From: Streptomyces sp. NBC_01429
GTDB lineage: Bacteria > Actinomycetota > Actinomycetes > Streptomycetales > Streptomycetaceae
Direction of reading: 5' to 3'
Assembly: GCF_036231945.1 (NCBI RefSeq)
Contig: NZ_CP109599.1
Coordinates: 5,111,501-5,175,500, forward strand
DNA length: 64,000 nt
Shown here: piece by piece, positions 41,686-49,242 of the stretch
How positions within the stretch are numbered: the first letter of the stretch is position 1
How the letters are laid out: every line of letters starts with the position of its first letter
Notes under the pieces: model-generated
Database searches by the model: none
The model's input: only the letters and a program-made list of their open reading frames with translations
Told to the model about the DNA's origin: nothing
Program-made: the position numbers and the translations under genes

Positions 41686-42530
41686 CACATCTCCTCGCGA
41701 ACTCGCCGGATCATGGCCGATGAAGCGGCCATGTCCCACGCTTGTGCGCGAAGGTAGTCGAACGCAAGCCGATAGCGGTCCAGCTCTGTGTCCTTCTCCA
41801 TGAAGACGGAGCCGACATGCAGATCGACGTACACCACGTCCAGTGACGGTTCTGCTCCGCCGAGGATCACGAAGCTGCCCAGCGCCGCGCTGTGGGCCCC
41901 CTTCGCGAACGGCAGGATCTGAAGCGTGATGTGCGGCGACTCATTGGCTTCCAGGAGATGGCCAAGCTGCTCGCGCATGATCTCCGGAGACCCGACCACG
42001 CGCCGGATCACGGACTCGTCGAGGATCGCCCAGAGGTGCGGAGGCTTGGCGCGGCTCAGGATCTCCTGCCGCTTCATCCGGATATCCACGAGACGCTCGA
42101 TCTCCTCAGCCGCGAGGCGCATCTCATTGGCCTGCTGGATTGCGGTGTTGTAGTTCCGGGTCTGGAGAAGTCCCGGGACGTAGACGCAAGAGAAGTGGTC
42201 CTCCCGTACGGCCTCATCTTCCAGCGTCAGGAGCAGGTTCATGTCCGCAGGGATGGAGTCGGTGAACGGAGCCCACCACCCCTGATTCTTGGCATCCTTG
42301 GCGAGCCCCACCACCGCGTTCCGCTCCGCCTCGCTCACACCGTACTCCCGGCAGAGCGCATCCACGATCGGCCACTTCACTGGGCCTTCCTGGGTCTCGT
42401 ACCGGCTGACGGTCGCCTTCGACACCCCGACCAGCCGGCCCGCTTCCTCCAGCGTCATGCCTTTGTTCGCACGGAGCTTCCGCATCATCGCGCCAAGCTG
42501 CCGACGACGGGTTGTAGTCCTCGCTGACAT
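41685..42530 (-). CDS. XRE-family regulator with DUF5753 domain
   Basis: This 281-aa regulator has an N-terminal helix-turn-helix (LGAMMRKLRANKGMTLEEAGRLVGVSKATVSRYETQEG) and the DUF5753 C-terminal domain (NQGWWAPFTDSIPADMNLLLTLEDEA; VYVPGLLQTRNYNTAI; GSPEIMREQLGHLLE; HSAALGSFVIL). It forms the standard Streptomyces trio with the DUF397 gene downstream and the divergent HATPase gene. Such sets act as developmental or antibiotic regulators. The ATG at 42530 is used; an upstream start at 42602 lacks domain support. Confidence 0.92.
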   Translation of the reverse strand: MSARTTTRRRQLGAMMRKLRANKGMTLEEAGRLVGVSKATVSRYETQEGPVKWPIVDALCREYGVSEAERNAVVGLAKDAKNQGWWAPFTDSIPADMNLLLTLEDEAVREDHFSCVYVPGLLQTRNYNTAIQQANEMRLAAEEIERLVDIRMKRQEILSRAKPPHLWAILDESVIRRVVGSPEIMREQLGHLLEANESPHITLQILPFAKGAHSAALGSFVILGGAEPSLDVVYVDLHVGSVFMEKDTELDRYRLAFDYLRAQAWDMAASSAMIRRVREEM

Positions 42531-42747
42531 GGGAAACAGCCTTCCACTTCGAGCCGGGGATCCGTCGCCCACCCAACAGGTGCTTGGCCGACCGTCGTTC
42601 ATGAACGCGCAGATTCACCCAGGAGAGTCTGATGAGAAGTTACATAGAGAGACTTCTCGGTGCCATACTCACATCGAGGGGCTACTCAGAGCAGTCGCAT
42701 GGATGCGTTCTGTTGCAGTACTGACGTGGCGAAGAAGGGAGTGCTTC

Positions 42748-43374
42748 ATGTGCAGGTACGGAGAGATCCGCCCTCGTGTCCGCTGCGTCCTCCCCTTCGT
42801 GGCGGACCCGGTCCAGCTCCACATCCTGCGAAGAGTCGTACGGGAGCAGCTCAAGACCTGGAACGCCTCCGCACTCGCTGACGAGACGCAGCTCGCGGTC
42901 ACGGAACTCGCGACGAACGTCATCAAGCACGTGGGCCGCGGAGTCTCGGCAACACTCGTCATGGAGCCGGCGGAAGACGGACTCCGCATCGAGATGCACG
43001 ACACCAGCTACGAGATGCCGACGCTCAGGCACGCCGGCTGCGGCGACGAATGCGGCCGGGGTCTCCACCTGCTGGCGGCGGTAGCCGCGGACTGGGGCAC
43101 GACCATCACGGCAACGGGGAAAGCGGTCTGGTGCGAGTTCCCCCTCGGCCAGGACAGGCAGTGCCTCCGCGTCCACCGCGCGTCCACAGTGCTTGGTACG
43201 TATCAGCATCTCCCCGGCGCTCCGACCGGACCTGATGTGTCACGCCGGCCAGTCGCGGAGGAGTGCGCAACTGACCTGATCGCCGATCTTCTTCACTGGC
43301 TGGCAGCCCACGGCGCCGACCCGGATGCTGTGCTCGACCGCGCACAGATGCACTACGAGGCGGAAGCTGTCTGA
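42748..43374 (+). CDS. ATP-binding protein, anti-sigma (RsbW/HATPase_c_2) type
   Basis: This 208-aa protein contains a GHKL kinase-like ATPase domain: ADETQLAVTELATNVIKHVG (N-box), RIEMHDTSYEMPT and GRGLHLLAAVAADWGTT (G-box). Stand-alone proteins of this type are anti-sigma-factor-like partners in Streptomyces. AAGGGAG lies 6 nt before the ATG at 42748. The C-terminal ~65 residues are an extra helical region. It is divergent from the XRE gene with 217 nt between them. It marks the left edge of the restriction island. Confidence 0.85.
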   Translation: MCRYGEIRPRVRCVLPFVADPVQLHILRRVVREQLKTWNASALADETQLAVTELATNVIKHVGRGVSATLVMEPAEDGLRIEMHDTSYEMPTLRHAGCGDECGRGLHLLAAVAADWGTTITATGKAVWCEFPLGQDRQCLRVHRASTVLGTYQHLPGAPTGPDVSRRPVAEECATDLIADLLHWLAAHGADPDAVLDRAQMHYEAEAV

Positions 43375-43394
43375 TGGTTCGGCCAGAGCGACGT

Positions 43395-44147
43395 CTAGGC
43401 GTCCTCGGCGGCTGTCAAGGCTTCCTCAATCTCTACACGCACGGCCGCTGGAGTGCGCCATGATTCGCCCCGGTAGCTTCTGTGGCACATGCGATGACAG
43501 TTGGAGCAGAGGAAGGCAAGATCGGCGAGCCTGGTCTCGCGAGGCCCTGAGATGTGGAGGGGCAGAACGTGGTGCACCTCAATGAAGTCTTCACCCATCT
43601 CTCCGTACGTCCGACCGAAGTTGAAGTCGCAGACTTCACATTGGATGGGCAGACCGAGCCTACGGGCTGCTTTGATCTTGCTAGCCCGAAGCCGTGGGTT
43701 GCGTTCGCGCGAGAGTGCCCAGCGCGCCAGCAGGCGGCCTTCCCGGGCAGTAGTGCCGTCCTCCGCGATCTCATCGGGCTGTTCCTGGATTACAGCCAGT
43801 TCGCCAGAGCTGATCCCGTCACGGATCGCCTGGGCGCTGCGGAGCATCCTGGACTCGTCGTCAATGAAATCATTGATAACAATCAAGTCAAGTTTGCCTC
43901 CCTTTGTTCTACCTCCTCCGTGTTTAGGGTGATTCGTGGCTAGGTCAGTAGTTTTATGGCTCACACTGCCGACAGACCGGTACTCGGGAAGTTGGTTCGC
44001 CACACCACTGTGCAGAGGCAGCGATCGGAGCAGGTCAGACAGCTCCTGGACGGCCTGATCGCCCTCCCTCAGTTCGCGCCAGCCGTTCTTGACGACCAAG
44101 GCGCAAGCCAGTACCAGCTCGTCTCGTGTCCAGTTGGGGCTACGCAT
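43395..44147 (-). CDS. HNH endonuclease (McrA-like), restriction-island member
   Basis: This 250-aa protein has an N-terminal domain starting NWTRDELVLACALVVKNGW, with LSDLLRSLPLHSG and SVSHKTTDLATNHPKHGGG, a front region I associate with actinobacterial McrA-like HNH nucleases that read modified or specific DNA. The HNH core has CEVCDFNFGRTYG, FIEVHHVLPLH and CSNCHRMCHR, giving metal-binding Cys pairs and the catalytic His. It is divergent from the cytosine methyltransferase across 158 nt. Codon use is more AT-tolerant than in flanking genes. It may be a type IV enzyme, a second restriction nuclease, or a nicking partner. Confidence 0.8.
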   Translation of the reverse strand: MRSPNWTRDELVLACALVVKNGWRELREGDQAVQELSDLLRSLPLHSGVANQLPEYRSVGSVSHKTTDLATNHPKHGGGRTKGGKLDLIVINDFIDDESRMLRSAQAIRDGISSGELAVIQEQPDEIAEDGTTAREGRLLARWALSRERNPRLRASKIKAARRLGLPIQCEVCDFNFGRTYGEMGEDFIEVHHVLPLHISGPRETRLADLAFLCSNCHRMCHRSYRGESWRTPAAVRVEIEEALTAAEDA

Positions 44148-44305
44148 AGGCAATATCGTATGAGTGTTCGCAGTGTCGCAAGTGAAGTTCCGGGTCTGGC
44201 GAGTCGCGCCGTGCTGTCGGGAGAGGCGTTGTCAGTGCAGTCTGTCACCCTCTGTGAAGGCGGGTTGCAAAGAGTGTCCGCTGTACGAGTTTGTAAGGAG
44301 GGTGC

Positions 44306-45460
44306 ATGACCAGCACTAAGAGGGAGTTCACCTCGGTAGAGATCTGCGCCGGGGCCGGCGGTCAGGCGTACGGTCTCCACGAGGCCAAGTTCAGGCATTT
44401 GGCGCTGATTGAGATCGACAAGCATGCCTGTGAAACTCTGAAGCTTAATGTCGAAGATAATGCTGAGTGGGAGGGCTGCGAAGTTATTGAAGCTGACTTG
44501 CTCCAGCTTGACCCTCACAAATTCAGGTTGCAAATCGGCCTGGAGCAGGGAGATTTGGACCTTCTTGCGGGAGGCGTTCCCTGCCCCCCGTTCTCCATCG
44601 CCGGTAAGCAGTTGGGCGAGGATGATGAGCGGGATCTTTTCCCAACCATGCTCAAGATGGTGGATGAACTCCAGCCCAAGGCTGTGATGATTGAGAATGT
44701 TCGAGGCTTGCTTGACCAGAAGTTCCAAGATTATCGAGAAAAGATCCTGAAATCCTTGGAATCGATGGGCTACAGCAAATGCTACTGGAAAGTCTTGGAA
44801 GCTAAGGACTATGGAGTTCCGCAACTCCGTCCCCGCGCGATTCTGGTAGCAATGAAGAAGGAATACGCGGAACACTTCCTGTGGGCGGAGCCTAAGAAGC
44901 GTCCACTTGTGACGGTGGGTGAAGCGCTGGCACTTACGATGAAAGAGCGCTTCGACGCTATAGACGACCCTCGGGCCGAGAGTGCGTATGAAGATTGGTT
45001 TGAGAGTGCATCAAAGGGCGTAGCTCCAACGCTAGTGGGTGGTTCGAAAAAGCATGGTGGAGCTGATCTTGGTCCGACTCGGGCAAAGAAAGCGTGGAAG
45101 GACCTGGGGGTGTGTGGCTTGGGTGTTGCTAACAAGCCACAAGAGATGGTCGATTCAGGGCGAGATCTGTTTGCGGCAGCAGGTCCTAAGCTGACCGTTC
45201 AGCAGGCGGCCATCATCCAAGGGTTCCCGCCCGACTGGGAATTTCCTGGCCGTAAAACTGCCTCATACAGGCAGGTTGGAAATGCCTTTCCTCCGCCCGT
45301 GGCACAGGCAGTAGGTGAGCAGATTTACGCTGCTCTCAAGGGTGCGAAATTGGCATCCACGACCAAGCGCGATGGGCTACTCGGATCCGCGGTCCCTTCC
45401 GTCGTGAGCGCGCAGCCTGCTGACCGTTGCAGTGATCTGGAGAGCGCAGGCGTCAGGTGA
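44306..45460 (+). CDS. DNA (cytosine-5-)-methyltransferase
   Basis: This 384-aa type II C5-methyltransferase has FTSVEICAGAGGQAYGLHEA (motif I), ALIEIDKHACETL (II), the catalytic Cys93 in AGGVPCPPFSIAG (IV), MIENVRGLLD (VI), a QLRPRAILVA block (VIII) and SYRQVGNAFPPPVAQAVG (X). The target-recognition region between motifs VIII and IX is short. It presumably protects the sequence cut by the two nearby nucleases, inferred as GCCGGC. GGAGG stands 5 nt before the ATG. Its last 84 nt overlap the convergent vsr gene. Confidence 0.95.
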   Translation: MTSTKREFTSVEICAGAGGQAYGLHEAKFRHLALIEIDKHACETLKLNVEDNAEWEGCEVIEADLLQLDPHKFRLQIGLEQGDLDLLAGGVPCPPFSIAGKQLGEDDERDLFPTMLKMVDELQPKAVMIENVRGLLDQKFQDYREKILKSLESMGYSKCYWKVLEAKDYGVPQLRPRAILVAMKKEYAEHFLWAEPKKRPLVTVGEALALTMKERFDAIDDPRAESAYEDWFESASKGVAPTLVGGSKKHGGADLGPTRAKKAWKDLGVCGLGVANKPQEMVDSGRDLFAAAGPKLTVQQAAIIQGFPPDWEFPGRKTASYRQVGNAFPPPVAQAVGEQIYAALKGAKLASTTKRDGLLGSAVPSVVSAQPADRCSDLESAGVR

Positions 45461-45844
45461 TTCATGCTCCCAGAAACGGAGTACAGTCCAGCCGGCATCA
45501 GTAAGGCGCTGATCTGTATCGCGATCGCGTGCCATGTTCCGTGCCACTTTTTCTGACCAGTATCCGGAATTTGTTTTCGGTGAAACGTAGTGGTCGGGGC
45601 AGCCGTGCCAGTAGCACCCATCAATAAAGACGGCAACCTTCGCCGGACGGAAGACCAAATCCGCCGTCCGGCGAAGCTCTGCGAGCGGCTTAGCCGCGAC
45701 TCGGTACCGCAATCCCTGCGCGTGCACCAGTCGGCGGACCAGGATCTCCGGCTTTGTGTCCCGACTGCGAATCGCCTGCATATTCCGGCGCCGAGCAGCC
45801 GATGATGCCCATGATCCTGCCGGTCGATTCCAGTCAGCAGACAA
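45377..45844 (-). CDS. vsr: very short patch repair endonuclease (Vsr)
   Basis: This 155-aa T:G mismatch nicking enzyme repairs deamination of 5-methylcytosine at its partner methylase site. Family blocks SSAARRRNMQAIRSRDTKPEILVRRLVHAQGLRYRV, RRTADLVF (catalytic Asp62), VAVFIDGCYWHGCPDH (zinc Cys/His) and VLRFWEHE are intact. A TTG start at 45844 is chosen because a perfect GGAGG lies 6 nt upstream; an ATG at 45913 has no such site. It converges on the methylase gene with an 84-nt tail overlap. Confidence 0.92.
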   Translation of the reverse strand: MSADWNRPAGSWASSAARRRNMQAIRSRDTKPEILVRRLVHAQGLRYRVAAKPLAELRRTADLVFRPAKVAVFIDGCYWHGCPDHYVSPKTNSGYWSEKVARNMARDRDTDQRLTDAGWTVLRFWEHESPDACALQITATVSRLRAHDGRDRGSE

Positions 45845-45915
45845 CTCTGTCCTCCGAACAGGGGTAGAATTGAGCAACGAAACTGAGGAATGCAAAAAAA
45901 TTGAAGGAACCACAG

Positions 45916-46740
45916 ATGACTAATAATCTTTGTGAAAATGTTCCGGAGTGGCTCCCGGAGCTTTTTGCCTGGAAGCCACCGACGCCCAAAAGTCTAGATA
46001 CCGTAAGAAGAGCGTTGCACCGTGACCGGGTTCCTAATATTGCTGATGGATCACAACGGGCCAGCCTCGTAATCTCTGGGAGTATCTTCGATCGGTTGCA
46101 AATTGAGAGAGTTGTAAGCGAAGATTCCGAAAAGGCCGACGAGGAGAGCTTGGGTAAGCTCCTGGAAATTTCTGTTGCCGATGATCTGGCCAAGACTCTC
46201 TCTGCTCGTTCTCCTGGCATTCCGTGGAAAGTTCACAGGAACCGGAAGATTTGGGATTTCTCTCAATATTCACACATTAAAGATCTTAAGGATGCCGCTG
46301 CGAAGTATCCAGACATCGAGGCGATTATTGGTGGCGACTATCTGATCGACCCCGATGTGACGATTGGGGTGCCGGGGCGATACGGAAATTCTCTGAGAGC
46401 TGTAATTTCTTGTAAATGGACAATTCGATCAGATCGTGCGCAGAATGTTCGTCACGAGTTCAATTCTCTCATCCGCGCTCGTCGTGGTCGAGCGCCACAT
46501 CTAATTGCAGTTACGGCTGAGCCCTTGCCCAGTCGTCTCAGCTCTCTTACACAAGGTATGGGGGAAATCGACTCTGTCTATCATGTTGCTTTCGAATTGA
46601 TGAAAGAGGCTGTGCGGGATTTCGAGCCATTGCGTCTCCGGAAAGGTGAACCGTCGCAAGCGGATCACTGGAATAATATGGTTAAGCTGGGTCGTCTTCG
46701 TGACTATCGAGAGTTGGCGGATGATATCCTTTCGGATTGA
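45916..46740 (+). CDS. NgoMIV-family type II restriction endonuclease
   Basis: This 274-aa nuclease contains the block VISCKWTIRSDRAQNVRHEF. Ser-Cys166-Lys167, Arg171, Asp173, Arg174 and Glu181 reproduce the spacing of the NgoMIV residues C186-K187, R191-D193-R194 and E201. In that family K is catalytic, the RSDR motif reads CCGG and the distal Glu binds metal. A likely metal Asp is Asp147 in LIDPDVTIG, though its distance from the Lys is shorter than I recall for NgoMIV. NgoMIV recognises GCCGGC and works as a tetramer; the same site is inferred. AAGGA precedes the ATG. It ends 14 nt from the convergent NaeI-like gene. Confidence 0.9.
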   Translation: MTNNLCENVPEWLPELFAWKPPTPKSLDTVRRALHRDRVPNIADGSQRASLVISGSIFDRLQIERVVSEDSEKADEESLGKLLEISVADDLAKTLSARSPGIPWKVHRNRKIWDFSQYSHIKDLKDAAAKYPDIEAIIGGDYLIDPDVTIGVPGRYGNSLRAVISCKWTIRSDRAQNVRHEFNSLIRARRGRAPHLIAVTAEPLPSRLSSLTQGMGEIDSVYHVAFELMKEAVRDFEPLRLRKGEPSQADHWNNMVKLGRLRDYRELADDILSD

Positions 46741-46754
46741 ATTCTTGGATGGTT

Positions 46755-47714
46755 TCATTTGGTAGACGGAAGGGTGGGCGCCGGCTGTACGGGGTCTGTG
46801 TCACTGGCGGGTGCCCATCTCTGGCCATCGATGATCACGGATTTTGTGATTTCCGTGCTCTCCGGCAGTCTTTTGACGCGAGTGCTCACGAACTCCCCGG
46901 TCCGCGGAACCGGAATTCCCAATCCGGATGCAATTCTTTTGTGGCTCTCGTAGTCTCCCATAATTAGAATCCCCTCACGCTGGAGGGCTGAGCGTGCGCC
47001 GCCGTTTCCCCTGACTCTTTTCATGTAGTCTTTTTGCTGGGCAATAGTGCGCACCGTGTTTCGGCTGATTCGCTGCCTTTGAACCCTGCGAAAAAGTTCA
47101 TTTAGCCGCGCTTGTCCTGAGTTCTGGGAAAAAACGGCTTCGCGATCTTGATCTGGCATGTGCAGGAGGATGTTGCGCGGAAGGGGGGCTCTGTTCCAAA
47201 GCCAAAGAATCTTATCCCTGTGCTCTGCTCTTACTGTCAGTTTTAGGTCTCGGTTGTTTCCGGCATTCAGCCATTCTTTCCTGATGCGTAGAATGCCCGC
47301 GCTCCAGCAGTTCTGGTAATCATCGGCCCAGACGAGCAAGCAGAGGTGATCCATGGCTTCTGGCGGGATCATCCATCCGCCGAATTTCTGTGAATATTTG
47401 CAGTCGACTTCGATATTTTCAATTCGATAGTCCATGTGGGTGCCGTCGTCGAAATTAAATTCTCGTTGGAGGTTAATCTCAACTAGAGTACCTGCGTGAG
47501 TCTTCTCTGTTTTGAATAATGTCTTCCAGTCGTAGCGTCCTGTGGCTTCTCCATTGAGTAGCTGATCGATTGTGTCTCGCAGTACGATGGAAAAACGCAT
47601 GCCGTCTGGATCGAGTTGGCGGAGGCGTTGGTATACGGCGGCTAGCTCGGGATCATCCTCGAGGAAGCCCTGTGTTTGGATATTCAATGAGGCAGTGACG
47701 TCAAAAGGCAGCAT
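46755..47714 (-). CDS. NaeI-family type II restriction endonuclease
   Basis: This 319-aa protein is similar to NaeI over its length. The active site maps with a constant +9 offset: Glu79 (THAGTLVEINL), Asp95 (HMDYRIENI), and Asp104/Lys106 (EVDCKYSQ) for NaeI E70, D86, D95 and K97. NaeI Leu43, whose change to Lys turns the enzyme into a topoisomerase, is conserved as Leu52. The second, CAP-like DNA-binding domain has QARLNELFRRVQ and MKRVRGNGGARSALQREGI. NaeI cleaves GCCGGC using a second allosteric site copy. Of adjacent ATGs at 47717 and 47714, the second is better spaced from AGGA. Confidence 0.93.
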   Translation of the reverse strand: MLPFDVTASLNIQTQGFLEDDPELAAVYQRLRQLDPDGMRFSIVLRDTIDQLLNGEATGRYDWKTLFKTEKTHAGTLVEINLQREFNFDDGTHMDYRIENIEVDCKYSQKFGGWMIPPEAMDHLCLLVWADDYQNCWSAGILRIRKEWLNAGNNRDLKLTVRAEHRDKILWLWNRAPLPRNILLHMPDQDREAVFSQNSGQARLNELFRRVQRQRISRNTVRTIAQQKDYMKRVRGNGGARSALQREGILIMGDYESHKRIASGLGIPVPRTGEFVSTRVKRLPESTEITKSVIIDGQRWAPASDTDPVQPAPTLPSTK

Positions 47715-47769
47715 CATGTTCCTGTCGGCGAGGTGGAGCTGCGGGGAGTCCAGGTTTTGTGAATCCGCG

Positions 47770-48771
47770 TTACCCCGCCCCGTGGCACTTCCCGTACGTC
47801 TCGTCCGCCCCGCACCAGCAACCCGCGTTGCGGGCCGGGGGCCAGGGGGTGGCTCGGCCTCGGGCTGCCAGGGTGGTGGCGTACTGGGGGAGGAGCGGGG
47901 GGTGGGCCGGGGAGGACTGTTCCGAGGCGGCGAACGCTTCGTACGAGGGGACCGTGGCCGTGACGATGCCGAGGTTGGGGGTGCCCGTGGCGGCCAGGTC
48001 GCGGAGTGAGGACTCCAGGTGGGCGAGGTGGGCCTCGTGGGAGGGGTACTCGGTGGTGAGGGCGGGGTACGCCGTGAGGAGTTCCGTCAGCTCACCGGTC
48101 GGCCAGTGCAGCACCGCCACCGGGAAGGGGCGGGACAGGGCCGTGCGGTAGGAGCCCAGTTCGGCGCGGAGGCGGGTGATCTCGGCCTGGAGTTCGGCGG
48201 GGTTGTCGGAGCCCAGGGACCAGAGGCGCTTGGGGTCGTGGAGTTCGTCCAGCGCGACGGAGGCGGGGTTGACCTGGTCCGCCAGCGCGTCCCAGGTGTC
48301 GTGGTCCAGGCCCAGCAGGCGGCGGACGCGGTGCCGGCCGATCAGCAGGGACTGGGTGGCGTACGGGACTTCCTCGTCCGGCGCGAGCAGCAGCTTCAGG
48401 CCCGAGGTGAAGGAGTCGTGGGCCGCTTCCAGCTCGTCGTGGGCCTCCAGCGTCTCCGCGACGATCTCCCACGGCGCCGGCTCCAGCGGGGCCGCGGCGC
48501 GTACGCCGTCGATGATGGCGCGGGCCTCCGCCTCGTGACCGTACTCCCACAGGTTGGCGGCCTTGAGCGCCTTCACCAGGTGGGGGTGGTCGGGGGAGTC
48601 CGCGAGGAGGCTGTCGTAGAGGCCGGTGGCGCGGTCGTGGTCGCCGGCCAGTTCGAGATGGGCCGCCGCCTGGAGGAGGAGGGGCTCGTTGTCCTCGGGG
48701 TACTGGGCCGCGGTGCGCAGCAGGCGCTCGGCTTCCGTGGTGTGGTCAGCAGGCAGCATGTCGGGGCGCAT
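47770..48771 (-). CDS. TPR-like protein with C-terminal SEC-C zinc motif
   Basis: This protein of about 333 aa has N-terminal TPR-like helical repeats (AERLLRTAAQYPEDNEPLLLQAAAHLELAGDHDRATGLYDSLLADSPDH). It ends in a SEC-C motif, NAGCWCGADETYGKCHG, the zinc-binding tail also seen at the end of SecA. Proteins of this build are likely adaptors; the target is not known. The ATG at 48771 (MRPDMLPADH) is used; an ATG at 48813 is an alternative. It flanks the restriction island on the right and has ordinary high-GC codon use. Confidence 0.8.
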   Translation of the reverse strand: MRPDMLPADHTTEAERLLRTAAQYPEDNEPLLLQAAAHLELAGDHDRATGLYDSLLADSPDHPHLVKALKAANLWEYGHEAEARAIIDGVRAAAPLEPAPWEIVAETLEAHDELEAAHDSFTSGLKLLLAPDEEVPYATQSLLIGRHRVRRLLGLDHDTWDALADQVNPASVALDELHDPKRLWSLGSDNPAELQAEITRLRAELGSYRTALSRPFPVAVLHWPTGELTELLTAYPALTTEYPSHEAHLAHLESSLRDLAATGTPNLGIVTATVPSYEAFAASEQSSPAHPPLLPQYATTLAARGRATPWPPARNAGCWCGADETYGKCHGAG

Positions 48772-48972
48772 GATGCACACCGTACTGCTGTCCGGGGTGC
48801 GTACGGAGGCCATGTCCGGACCCGGTTCCGTGTCCGGCGGTCGTCCCGGTCGTCCCGGCGGTCGGCACGGCGATTCGTCCCGTCGGTACGTCTCGTCCGT
48901 ACGTCCCCGCGGTCGTCCTGGGACGCGGGCGGTCGCCCGTCCACCCCGTCCCGGTCGGGCTAAGGTCCTGAC

Positions 48973-49242
48973 GTGCTTCGAGACCGCCCCCACCTGCTCT
49001 GGCTGCTGGTGCCCTTCGTCCTCTTCCTGTGCGCCCCGCCCTGGGTGAACCGGGTCCAGCCCGTCGTCCTCGGCCTGCCCTTCCTCGCCCTGTGGCTGCT
49101 CGGCGCCACCCTCGTCACCCCCTTCGCCGTCTGGCTCACCTACCGCGGTGACCGGCGCCTGGCGGCCCGGCGAGCGGCAGACCGGCGAGCGGCGGACCAG
49201 CGAGCGGCGGACCGGCGAGGAAATTCCGGGGGGCGGGCGTGA
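48973..49242 (+). CDS. DUF3311 small membrane subunit
   Basis: This 89-aa protein has two membrane helices (LLWLLVPFVLFLCAPPW; VVLGLPFLALWLLGATLVTPFAVWL). Its tail is an Arg/Ala repeat (RRAADRRAADQRAADRR) from a short nucleotide repeat at about 49160-49218. DUF3311 proteins are encoded directly before sodium:solute symporters and are thought to be accessory subunits. The next gene overlaps by 4 nt (GTGA), so the two are coupled. Confidence 0.9.
   Translation: MLRDRPHLLWLLVPFVLFLCAPPWVNRVQPVVLGLPFLALWLLGATLVTPFAVWLTYRGDRRLAARRAADRRAADQRAADRRGNSGGRA

Larger units (their letters stand above)
43395..47717. other. restriction-modification island (HNH, C5-MTase, Vsr, NgoMIV-like, NaeI-like)
   Basis: Five nuclease or methylase genes are packed in 4.3 kb of visibly AT-richer DNA between an ordinary HATPase gene and an ordinary SEC-C gene. 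Gene orientation is - + - + -, and the third codon positions carry many A/T bases, unlike the flanks. No integrase, repeat or tRNA marks the borders. Confidence 0.85.

Noticed and set aside
45901..45915. TTG start for the NgoMIV-like nuclease
   Set aside because: AAGGA lies inside this extension and is ideally spaced for the ATG at 45916.
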